From assembly GCF_003316765.1 (NCBI RefSeq), contig NZ_NIJF01000104.1, positions 38,393-102,392 of the forward strand: DNA of 64,000 nt, in the 5' to 3' direction. This document shows positions 25,838-33,895 of the stretch, in pieces (position 1 is the first letter of the stretch; each line of letters begins with the position of its first letter). The notes below the pieces were generated by a model that searched no databases, was not told where the DNA came from, and saw only the letters and a list, made by a program, of their open reading frames with translations. Source of the stretch: Bacillus sp. P14.5. Its GTDB lineage: Bacteria > Bacillota > Bacilli > Bacillales > Bacillaceae_B. Position numbers and translations under genes: made by a program.

Positions 25838-27291
25838 TTGGAGGCAGTTGTAGGTTGGCTTAATGGGGTGTTGTGGAGTTCGCCTGTTATTTATCTGATT
25901 CTGGCAATAGGACTTGTATTTTCAATTATGACTCGTTTTCTTCAGGTCAGGCATATCAAGGATATGTTTAAACTTATGTTTCAAGGCAAGAGTTCAGATG
26001 CAGGGGTCTCATCTTTCCAAGCTTTGGCGCTGTCATTATCAGGCCGTGTAGGAACAGGGAATATCGCCGGGACGGCAACAGCCATAGCATTTGGCGGGCC
26101 GGGAGCCGTTTTCTGGATGTGGACAATTGCGTTTATCGGTGCAAGTTCGGCGTTTATTGAATCCACGCTTGCTCAAATCTATAAAGTAAAGCAGGACGGC
26201 CAATACCGCGGTGGACCAGCCTATTATATCGAGAAAGGAATGGGCTGGAGATGGTATGGAGTCATTTTCGCCGGTGCATCTATCTTAGCAATGGCACTGC
26301 TGATGCCTGGGATTCAGTCCAACTCAATCGCTTTGGGTCTGGAAAACGCCTTCGGACTGAATAAATGGATCACGGCTATAGGCCTTGTCATCCTTCTTGG
26401 TGTCATCATTTTTGGAGGAGTTAAACGTATAGCAAAGGTTGCCCAATATGCGGTACCTTTCATGGCGTTGGGATATATTTTCTTATCTTTGATTATCGTG
26501 GTCATGAATATTGCTGAACTGCCTGCTGTATTCGCTCTTATTTTTAAAAGTGCATTCGCTTTGGATTCTGCATTTGGCGGTATTGTCGGTATGGCGATAG
26601 CGTGGGGAGTTAAGCGGGGGATATATTCCAATGAAGCCGGCCAGGGAACCGGACCGCATGCAGCAGCTGCTGCAGAAGTATCTCATCCTGCCAAGCAGGG
26701 ACTGGTACAGTCTGCTTCCGTTTACATTGATACTCTGCTTGTTTGTTCCGCAACAGCATTCATGATTCTTTTTACAGGAATGTACAATGTTGAAAAAGAG
26801 GATGGCACAATGCTCGTCAACAATCTTAATGGTGTGGAAGCAGGTCCTGCTTATACTCAGGCCGCCATTGAAAGTGTGCTTCCGGGATTCGGTGCTGGAT
26901 TTGTTGCCGTCGCACTATTCTTCTTCGCTTTCACAACAATCATGGCATACTATTATATTGCTGAAACAAACGTAGCGTATATTTTTAGAGGAAAAATAAT
27001 AAATGGGCTATCGCTGCGTTAAAAGTTGTCCTCCTCGGTGCAACCATGTATGGAGCGGTGAAAACAGCGAAACTTGCATGGGCGATGGGTGATGTGGGGC
27101 TCGGCATCATGGTATGGCTTAACATGGTGGCGATTGTCCTGCTTTACAAGCCTGCTCTGAAGGCATTGAAAGACTATGAAGAGCAGAAAAAGCAAGGAAT
27201 TGATCCGGTATTTGATCCTGTTAAATTAGGGATCAAAAATGCGGATTTCTGGGAAAAAGAAGCAAAGCCTGATCAAGAAAAAGTATCTTGA
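25838..27291 (+). pseudogene. alsT: Sodium:alanine symporter (AlsT/AGCS family), frameshifted late
   Basis: A complete symporter of about 484 residues split into two frames. TTG 25838 follows AAAGGGGG; family motifs GRVGTGNIAGTATAI, YRGGPAYYIEKG, and EAGQGTGPHAAAAAE are intact. After AYIFRGK (base 26991) the frame goes wrong and stops at 27022; the rest (MYGAVKTAKLAWAMGDVG...) continues in the next frame to 27291. One extra A in the run 26992-26996 restores RGKNNKWAIAALKVV, the family sequence. As written, helices at the C-terminal end are lost. It imports alanine or a similar amino acid with sodium. Sequencing error is as likely as real decay. Confidence 0.85.
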
Positions 27292-27300
27292 TAAAAGGGA

Positions 27301-27328
27301 AAACCTCCGTCTTTTCGGAGGTTTTTTT
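27301..27328 (+). terminator. Intrinsic terminator after the alsT-like gene
   Basis: 9-bp stem AAACCTCCG/CGGAGGTTT, 6-base loop, seven T. Confidence 0.93.
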
Positions 27329-27380
27329 GTGTCTTGCGCTGCAGTTCAGGGGTGTGCGGGTATTTCAATGGATTTTTGTC

Positions 27381-27565
27381 CTGCTGGCCGGTGGGTAGTT
27401 TAATTTGCGGTCCGTTATCCTTTAAGCCAGATCATCACGTTGGCCCGTAAGTTCGGTTAGCGGTCCGTTATCCTTTTAGCCAGGTCATCACGTTGGCCCG
27501 TAAGTTTGGTTAGCGGTCCGTTATCCTTTTAGCCAGGTCATCTCATTGGCCTATCCCTTTGAGAA
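27381..27565. repeat. Intergenic tandem array A2 (about 3.5 units, 53-bp period)
   Basis: The block GCGGTCCGTTATCC starts at 27407, 27460 and 27513, exactly 53 bp apart, with a partial unit before it. Each unit has internal inverted pairs (GCCA...TGGC and CGGTCC...GGCCCG with one mismatch). It lies between two co-directional genes. Confidence 0.9.
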
Positions 27566-27753
27566 AGAGCATCTGAGGTACTCCGCTTCCATAGAGGCGG
27601 ACATTAATTTTTTTGACACAAAAAAGCTCCAGCAGTGTGGAATTAAGATAAATAAGGTTGTGATAAAATCCAGCAAAATATTATAGCTTATGCAGGTTAT
27701 TTCCAAAACTTGTCGTATTCTTACAATATACTACAAGAGATGAGGAAAATTTG

Positions 27754-29072
27754 ATGCTTGCTGAAAAGTTGCTGCTGCACGTTTTTATTATATTGGCTCC
27801 TATTTTGGTGTACACCTCCTTCTTTGAGAACCGCCGTATTGGACGGTCCCAATATTTTATAGGAATGCTGTATGCTGTTTCGGCTATATTATGTCTTACG
27901 GTCTCTTACTACAGTTACGGTCTTTATTGGGACCTTCGCTACGTACCGCTGGTTTTGTCTTTTTTATATGGCGGCCCTGTGGCAGGAGGGATTACATTTC
28001 TTGCTATTCTTGCCGGCAGAACGTTTATGAACGGGGATGCACTTCTGTTTGGATATATCAGTATCACGTTGGCTGCTTCGGTTCCATTTTTTTATGTTAA
28101 AAGATTTTGGAGGCAGCAGGTCAGAAAAAGGATTTTCACAGCTATCTGGCTTGGAATTTGGCCGTCTTTTATTATGCTTTCTATCTTGGTAGCCTGGCTT
28201 ATCTTTTCAAAGAATCCCATCAACGATATACAGGAATTAATACTCTATGTACTTCTCTTTGGTTTGATACAAATCATTGCCATTGGCTTTGCTTCCATGC
28301 TTCATGAAGCCGTAATAGAAAGGCGTCTGATGAAAAAGGAAATGCAGAGAGCGGAAAAATTGAATACTCTCGGAGAACTGGCTGCTTCTATTGCACATGA
28401 GGTGCGCAACCCCCTGACAGTAGTAAAGGGGTTTCTTCAGTTAATGAAAAGCCAGGAAAAAAGAATGATAACTATCAGTACCTCAGTCTTGTCTTAAGTG
28501 AATTGGCACGTGCCGAGGCGATCATTAATGATTACCTGAACTTCGCTAAGCCGCAGTTTGAAAAAATTGAAAAGCTGGAACTCTCCTCAACAATGTCTGA
28601 TGTCATTGCCCTTCTTCAGCCTTTGGCGATAAAACAAGGAGTTGAATTGGACAGCCGTCTTAAAAGAGAAGTATATCTTCATACGGACAGGAATCAATTC
28701 AAGCAGGCGCTTGTCAACATAATAAAAAATGCCATAGAAGCCACCGCTCATGGCGGAAAGATCAACGTGATCCTGTCATCTGATTTACAAGATGTGAAGA
28801 TTATCGTTAAAGATAACGGGAAAGGCATGACAAAAGAACAGTTAAGCAGGATCGGCACTTTATTTTATACTACCAAAGATAAAGGAACGGGACTGGGGAC
28901 AATGGTGTCGCTGAGGATTGTAGAGGCAATGGAAGGTAAGATAACCTACAAAAGCGAAATTGGAAAAGGAACTGAGGTCAGGGTCGTCTTGCCAATGATC
29001 AGGCTATTCCAGGGCAGAAGAGATGTGCGCATCTCTAAAAATTCAAGTGAAGGTCAGAATGCCCAGCTGTGA
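27754..29072 (+). pseudogene. Membrane sensor histidine kinase, KinB/5TM-type sporulation-kinase-like, frameshifted
   Basis: About 439 residues if the frame is repaired. N-terminal block of five or six membrane helices (5TM-LYT-like, residues 1-190), then HisKA with SIAHEVRNPLTVVKGFLQL, the signature of sporulation-type kinases, then HATPase_c (NIIKNAIEAT, DNGKGM, GTGLGTMVSLRIVEAM). The first frame ends at 28497 in nonsense residues; one more A in the run 28457-28462 gives KNDNYQYLSLVLSELARAEA, joining the two halves. ATG 27754 has GAGG at good spacing. No response regulator is adjacent, as for the phosphorelay kinases KinA-KinE. Whether it is inactive depends on whether the missing base is real. 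Confidence 0.85.
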
Positions 29073-29098
29073 AGGTCTGTAAAGCTGGAGAGGTTGCC

Positions 29099-30034
29099 TT
29101 GAGATTGGGGTTGAATATCCAGGATCTTCTGGAGCTGTCAGGAGGCCATCAAAACATCATGTTTGATTACAGAGGAAATCATTCGGTACTGAGAGTTTCT
29201 TCGTGGAACAGGAGGTCAACGGATGAACTGCTGGCTGAGCAGAAGTGGCTCGAGCATTTGTCGGAGGCAGGTGTAAGGATCAATAAGCCAAAAGCTTTCC
29301 CTGATGGTGAAAGAATAAGAGAGATCAAGTTGGATGGGCTGCGTTTTCTTGTAACTCAGTTTGAGAAGGTGAACGGAGTAGCAGTGAATCCTGAAATAAA
29401 GTCTCATTGGAATTCAGAAATGTTTAGAGAATGGGGAAGGGTGACAGGGAAGCTGCATAGTGTCAGTAAAACCCTTGATCAGAGCTGGTTCGGTCATAAG
29501 GCAATTATTAGCAAAGGAAAAGCCCAGGAAGATAAGTTAAACGGAGAATTAAGGGAACGGGATAGGAAGATCGGAGAAAAATATGGAGAGCTGCTGGAGG
29601 AAATCGCCGGCCTGCCTAGAAAGAATGACTCTTACGGACTGATTCACGGTGACTTGCACCATGGAAACCTTTTATACTCAAAAGGTGAGCTTCATCTGAT
29701 TGATGCCGATGATTTCAAGTATTCCTGGTTTGCTGAAGATATTGCGGCGTCTTTGTATCATGTGCACTGGCATGGAAGGTCCATACATCCAGATTGGGAA
29801 GGTCTGGTTGAGGAATTTTTTAAAGCTTTTACCGAAGAATATAAAAGTGAGAATGTCCTGCCTGGTGGATTGTCAGATGCCATCCCCTTGTTTCTTAGGA
29901 AAAGAGAGTTCTTTCTATATAACTTGTTTTTGAAGAAGTGGGACACTGAGAATCTCGAAGTATGGCAGTCGCATACCCTTCAAAAATTGGAGAACAATAT
30001 AAGAAATAGAAGAGTACCCTTTCAAATAACCTAA
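29099..30034 (+). CDS. Aminoglycoside-phosphotransferase-fold kinase (APH family)
   Basis: About 311 residues. Kinase-like core with the catalytic loop LIHGDLHHGNLL (about 193) and metal-binding IDADDF (about 212), both typical of the APH/choline-kinase fold; the adenine-binding half (QNIMFDYRGNHSVLRVSS) is at the N-terminus. TTG 29099 has GGAGAGG 7 bases upstream; a GTG at 29069 overlapping the kinase stop is the alternative. The substrate (sugar, amino alcohol or drug) cannot be told; resistance is not implied. Confidence 0.85.
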   Translation: MRLGLNIQDLLELSGGHQNIMFDYRGNHSVLRVSSWNRRSTDELLAEQKWLEHLSEAGVRINKPKAFPDGERIREIKLDGLRFLVTQFEKVNGVAVNPEIKSHWNSEMFREWGRVTGKLHSVSKTLDQSWFGHKAIISKGKAQEDKLNGELRERDRKIGEKYGELLEEIAGLPRKNDSYGLIHGDLHHGNLLYSKGELHLIDADDFKYSWFAEDIAASLYHVHWHGRSIHPDWEGLVEEFFKAFTEEYKSENVLPGGLSDAIPLFLRKREFFLYNLFLKKWDTENLEVWQSHTLQKLENNIRNRRVPFQIT

Positions 30035-30069
30035 AAGGAGCGCGAATTCATGGATTCGCGCTCCTTTTT
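30033..30069. terminator. Strong bidirectional terminator
   Basis: 15-bp perfect stem AAAAGGAGCGCGAAT and complement, 6-base loop, T-rich on both strands, between the APH-type gene and the convergent EamA gene. Confidence 0.93.
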
Positions 30070-30073
30070 AGTG

Positions 30074-30117
30074 CTTTAACGCTAGTGAAAGGGACTGTCC
30101 CTTTCAGTGCGTTAAAG
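30074..30117. repeat. Dispersed hairpin element, copy 1
   Basis: Nearly perfect 44-base palindrome: CTTTAACGC/GCGTTAAAG outside and TGAAAGGGA/TCCCTTTCA inside. A diverged second copy is at 32466-32502. Confidence 0.75.
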
Positions 30118-30133
30118 TGGTGAAGCTCCATCT

Positions 30134-30997
30134 TCAGGCTGCTTGTTTATCGCCTTCTTTGTTCTTCATGAACATGTAGAAGGAGGCACTGAAAATGATA
30201 ATGTATCCTGCTATGCTCAGGATGTCAGGAATCTGGCCGAACAAAACAATGCTGATAAGCGCTGAATATACGACGGTTGAATAGAAGAAAATCGAAATTT
30301 CCTTCGCGGGGGCATACTTATAGGCAATCGTAATCCCAAACTGACCTAATGTCGCAAAGATACCGGCAAGTATTAAATAGATCAATTGCCTGGTTTCCAT
30401 TGGTTCATACCACATGATGACGAATGGAAGCAGAACGACTGTGGAAAAGAAGGAAAAATAGAAAACTACAGTATAGAACTTTTCCTTTTGCCCTAATACC
30501 CTGAGGACCGTATAAGCCCCGGCGGCAAAGACTGCAGACAGAATACCTGCCAAGTATGGAATCGTATCCACTGAAAATTCAGGCTTGATAATCAGCAGTG
30601 TTCCAAGAAATGCGATGATAATGGCGATGATTTGAAATTTGCGTGCTGTTTCTTTCAGGAAGATGGCTGAAAAGATTATTGTCAGGAAGGGACTCAATTT
30701 ATTGAGCATATCCGCATCTGATAAAACGAGTTCATCAATCGCGTAAAAGAAAAACACGATTCCAAGGGTGCCGAGGGCAGAACGAAGGAGAAGGAATTTC
30801 TGATTCTCCCTTTTGCCAAAAAGCCTTTCCTTATAGTAAATAACAAATCCGAAAGAGATGATGGCTGAAATTAAATTTCTGAACAGCGTTTTCTGAAGGG
30901 TGGGCAAGTCTCCTGAAAGCTTCACAAAAGCTGCCATCATGGCAAAGCCGAACGATGAGACAAGCAGGAGCAGGATTCCCTTATTTCTATTTGTCAT
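30134..30997 (-). CDS. EamA/DMT family transporter
   Basis: 287 residues, ten predicted helices in two EamA repeats. The ATG at 30997 (MTNRNKGILLLLVSSFGF) follows GGGAGGAC; the longer reading to 31102 has no support. The first repeat has FRNLISAII, the second LRVLGQKEKFYTVVFYFSF. Drug/metabolite exporters of this family move amino acids, nucleosides or other metabolites; substrate unknown. Confidence 0.88.
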   Translation of the reverse strand: MTNRNKGILLLLVSSFGFAMMAAFVKLSGDLPTLQKTLFRNLISAIISFGFVIYYKERLFGKRENQKFLLLRSALGTLGIVFFFYAIDELVLSDADMLNKLSPFLTIIFSAIFLKETARKFQIIAIIIAFLGTLLIIKPEFSVDTIPYLAGILSAVFAAGAYTVLRVLGQKEKFYTVVFYFSFFSTVVLLPFVIMWYEPMETRQLIYLILAGIFATLGQFGITIAYKYAPAKEISIFFYSTVVYSALISIVLFGQIPDILSIAGYIIIFSASFYMFMKNKEGDKQAA

Positions 30998-31122
30998 GTT
31001 GTCCTCCCGACGTAGATTCATTTCTATGCAGCGCTTCAAGAGCGACGGTAAAAAATAAACTGCCAAAATGAAAGGCAGTTTCAACACGGTGTTATTTTCC
31101 AAAAACCACTATAACAAATGAG

Positions 31123-31740
31123 CTACTTAAAAGAAAGCTTCTCGCTCCAGCCTTGAAGCAGGTTTTCAAACTTTGGAAAGAAAAACTGTACGATGAATCC
31201 AAGGGAAAGCGTAACGATGACGGTGCCGATTCCCACTGCGCCTCCAAAAGCCACAGCAAGAGCAAGGGCCAATCCTTCGCTGATCAGTCTTGAACTGCGC
31301 AAGCTCAACCCAAACCTTTCAGAGATGGCGACCATGATCGTATCCATTGGGCTGGACGGAAACTTTGCCTGTAAGTACACAGCAATCCCGACACCCAGCG
31401 CGAGAATTCCGATTAAGAGCGTTGCCGATTGAACACCGAGGTGGTCAGGGGCGAAGTTTTTTAAACCAATCAACAGCCAGAAATCGATCATCAATCCAAT
31501 AATGAAGATGGAAAGGGCTGCGAGGATCTCCGGTTTCCGCTTTAGAAGAAACGCGTTTATAAAGATAAGGATAATACCATTGATGAAGACGCAAGTTCCA
31601 ACCGTAATCCCGAAAGTAGTGGATTCCCCGACGGCCAGTGCATCCCATGAAGCGGCTCCCAAATTGGCTTTGATGATAAGGGCAACCCCTAATGTGAGTA
31701 TCATTAATCCAACAAAGAAAAAGACTGTTCGTTCTCTCAT
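31123..31740 (-). CDS. YczE/YyaS/YitT-type membrane protein
   Basis: 205 residues, five helices. Conserved start GLMILTLGVALIIKANLGAASWDAL and the FPSSPMDTIMVAIS motif near residue 130 match the YczE family of integral membrane proteins. ATG 31740 has AAAGGAAG at 8 bases. In B. subtilis YczE influences surfactin-type synthesis near sfp, but here no such genes are close, so function is open. It lies upstream of the EamA gene on the same strand with a 125-bp gap. Confidence 0.82.
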   Translation of the reverse strand: MRERTVFFFVGLMILTLGVALIIKANLGAASWDALAVGESTTFGITVGTCVFINGIILIFINAFLLKRKPEILAALSIFIIGLMIDFWLLIGLKNFAPDHLGVQSATLLIGILALGVGIAVYLQAKFPSSPMDTIMVAISERFGLSLRSSRLISEGLALALAVAFGGAVGIGTVIVTLSLGFIVQFFFPKFENLLQGWSEKLSFK

Positions 31741-31857
31741 ATAAAACTTCCTTTTATTAAATATTTTTACGAACACATAAAAAATGCGATAATGAATATA
31801 TTACATACCCTTTTTTAGAAAAGCAATGTGAAAGATTGTGGCTATTGAAAAGCAATG

Positions 31858-32274
31858 GATTTCCACTCCAGGCGGACGACTCCGCGGGGCGGGCGCCCGG
31901 CCTCCTCGGCTTCATAAAAAGCGAAAGCGGCCGTTCAGCGACGTACAGATTTTAGGGCTCTCGCATGAGATAAAGGAATCATGAAGAGCGACAGCCATTC
32001 GATGATGACTTATCTATATAAAGCGGAAATGCCCCGCTCAGCGGCGTACGGACTGGACTGATTCCGCATGAGATAAAGGAAACACAACGAACACAGTGAG
32101 TTGATGTTGACTTATCGCAAGGAGGAGGCAGGAAAGTCCGCTAGCCGCTGGGGCCAAGCAGCTAGATTAGCAAGGAGAGAGACCGAAATCTGCTAGTCGC
32201 TGGCCGCTGGAACTAGATTGGGGGTCTCACCTGTCCCGCTAGTCCCGCCGGAGGTCGTACGCCTGCAGCGAAGA
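31858..32274. repeat. GC-rich palindromic repeat split by a ~305-bp insertion
   Basis: The left half (31858-31913: ATTTCCACTCCAGGCGGACG..., CTCCGCGGGGCG) and right half (32219-32274: GGGGTCTCACCTG..., CGTACGCCTGCAGCG) together match the intact copy at 42101-42214. Between them lie two tandem copies of another repeat sharing GCATGAGATAAAGGA at 31963 and 32066 and a GACTTATC block near each end. Confidence 0.75.
31917..32118. repeat. Tandem ~103-bp repeat inside the split element
   Basis: Two copies (about 31917-32013 and 32019-32118) with AAAGCGRAA... starts, CAGCGRCGTACRGA, GCATGAGATAAAGGA and TTGACTTATC-like ends. No reading frame is conserved. Confidence 0.7.
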
Positions 32275-32324
32275 TCCTCCTACGTAAAGGGGGATGAAAG
32301 TAAAATAGTATATATACAGAAGCG

Positions 32325-32422
32325 CGGCTCTTTTCTTCATACTTACCAGAACATTTCCGATGAATAATAGCATTATCTTACGAAATTCATATAAAATAGC
32401 CACAAAGATTACGAAAAGAGCC
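32325..32422. repeat. MITE-like element with perfect 10-bp terminal inverted repeats
   Basis: 98 bp bounded by GGCTCTTTTC and GAAAAGAGCC. Its right end on the minus strand (CTCTTTTCGTAATCTTTGTG) resembles the end of the element at 11185-11209 and the sequence at 42061-42086. No coding capacity. Confidence 0.6.
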
Positions 32423-32465
32423 ATTAGAAAAGCAATGTGAAAAGAGATTAAGCTGATTTACTACT

Positions 32466-32502
32466 TTAAAGCATTAAAAGGGAGAGTCCCTTTCAGCGCT
32501 TT
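32466..32502. repeat. Dispersed hairpin element, copy 2
   Basis: AAAGC...AAAGGGA-GAG-TCCCTTT...GCTTT; a diverged relative of 30074-30117. Confidence 0.6.
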
Positions 32503-32594
32503 AGAGGGATAAAGCGCCTGGGAAGAGTACACTTGTCCTTCTCTGTGAAATATATGTAGTAACGCCTAAATTATACAAAGGATAGGATGAAATC

Positions 32595-33788
32595 ATGAAA
32601 GAAATCATATTGACCGTGAATCCCAAATTCAAAGATAAATTCAAAAAAGGCTTTCCGCTCATCAGCGGCGATGCGCTTGCTTCCCAAGCAGGACTAGAAG
32701 AGGAAGGAAGCATCATCAAGCTGGTGGACAGACGCAAGCAATTCATCGCCAGAGGCTACTATGGTAAACAGAATAAAGGATTGGGCTGGGTATTGAGCTT
32801 GAAAGAACAGGAACGGATCGACCAGGGTTTTTTTGAAAGAAAATTGAATAACGCTATCAGCCAGAGACTTGAGTTTTATCAAAGCGAAGAGACAACCGCC
32901 TTTCGTGTTTTCAACGGAGAAGGTGATGGCATTGGCGGACTGACCATCGACTACTTTAACGGATATTATCTGATCAACTGGTACAGTGAAGGCATCTATC
33001 AATTCAAAAATGATATCATTCTTTCTCTGAAACAGCTTGTCGATAGTAAAGGCATTTATCAGAAGAAGAGGTTTGCCCAAAGCGGGAAGTATATTGATGA
33101 AGATGACTTTGTCACTGGAGAGCGCGCCGAATTTCCTCTTATAGTGAAAGAGAATGGTGCCAATTTTGCCGTTTATTTAAACGATGGCGCCATGGTCGGG
33201 GTTTTCCTTGATCAGCGGGATGTAAGGAAGCTGATCAGGGACAAGTATGCCGAAGGGAAAACGGTGCTCAATACATTTTCCTATACAGGAGCTTTTTCCG
33301 TCTTTGCTGCCCTCGGCGGAGCGGTCAAGACAACCAGCGTAGACCTGGCAAACAGGAGCGAGGCCAAAACCATCGAGCAGTTCAGCATAAATGGGATTAA
33401 CTACGAGGAGCAGGACATCAAGGTCATGGATGTCTTTAACTACTTCAAGTATGCGGTGAAAAAACAGCTCAAATTCGATATGGTCATCCTGGATCCCCCA
33501 AGCTTTGCACGTTCTAAAAAGCATACTTTCTCCGCGGCTAAGGATTATACCGATCTGCTGAAGCAGACCATAGCGATAACTGAGAAAAATGGAGTCATCG
33601 TTGCTTCCACAAACGCCAGCAATTTTGATATGAAAAGATTCAAAAGTTTTATCGATAAAGCGTTCAAGGAATCGGGAAGTGACTATAAATTGATGGAGGA
33701 ATTCTCCCTTCCTGCTGATTTCCGGACAATCAGCCAGTTCAAACAGGGAGATTATCTGAAAGTGGTCTTTATTAAAAAGATTCATTAG
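32595..33788 (+). CDS. RlmI/RlmQ-type class I 23S rRNA methyltransferase
   Basis: 397 residues. N-terminal PUA-like domain (1-80, ILTVNPKFKDKFKKGFPLI), middle RlmI-like domain, C-terminal SAM-binding Rossmann fold (GVFLDQRDVR, NTFSYTGAFSVFAA, motif IV ILDPPSFAR). In m5C enzymes such as E. coli RlmI a catalytic Cys sits in the motif VI region (SCS); here that position reads ASTNAS and has no Cys. That makes m5C formation unlikely and fits the Firmicute YwbD group, reported to make m7G (RlmQ). Monocistronic; ATG with AGGA upstream. Confidence 0.85.
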   Translation: MKEIILTVNPKFKDKFKKGFPLISGDALASQAGLEEEGSIIKLVDRRKQFIARGYYGKQNKGLGWVLSLKEQERIDQGFFERKLNNAISQRLEFYQSEETTAFRVFNGEGDGIGGLTIDYFNGYYLINWYSEGIYQFKNDIILSLKQLVDSKGIYQKKRFAQSGKYIDEDDFVTGERAEFPLIVKENGANFAVYLNDGAMVGVFLDQRDVRKLIRDKYAEGKTVLNTFSYTGAFSVFAALGGAVKTTSVDLANRSEAKTIEQFSINGINYEEQDIKVMDVFNYFKYAVKKQLKFDMVILDPPSFARSKKHTFSAAKDYTDLLKQTIAITEKNGVIVASTNASNFDMKRFKSFIDKAFKESGSDYKLMEEFSLPADFRTISQFKQGDYLKVVFIKKIH

Positions 33789-33895
33789 AAGAAGCGCAGT
33801 TTCCTTAACTGAAAATCGGATTCTAATTACTAAGGGGACAACGATTCTTTTAAAAGGGTGATATAGAAGCTTTGTAGAGAAAGGAGGGGCGGAGC

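Noticed and set aside
32239..32424. 61-codon minus-strand ORF with hydrophobic residues
   Set aside because: It spans the end of one repeat and a complete MITE-like element; no SD and no family.
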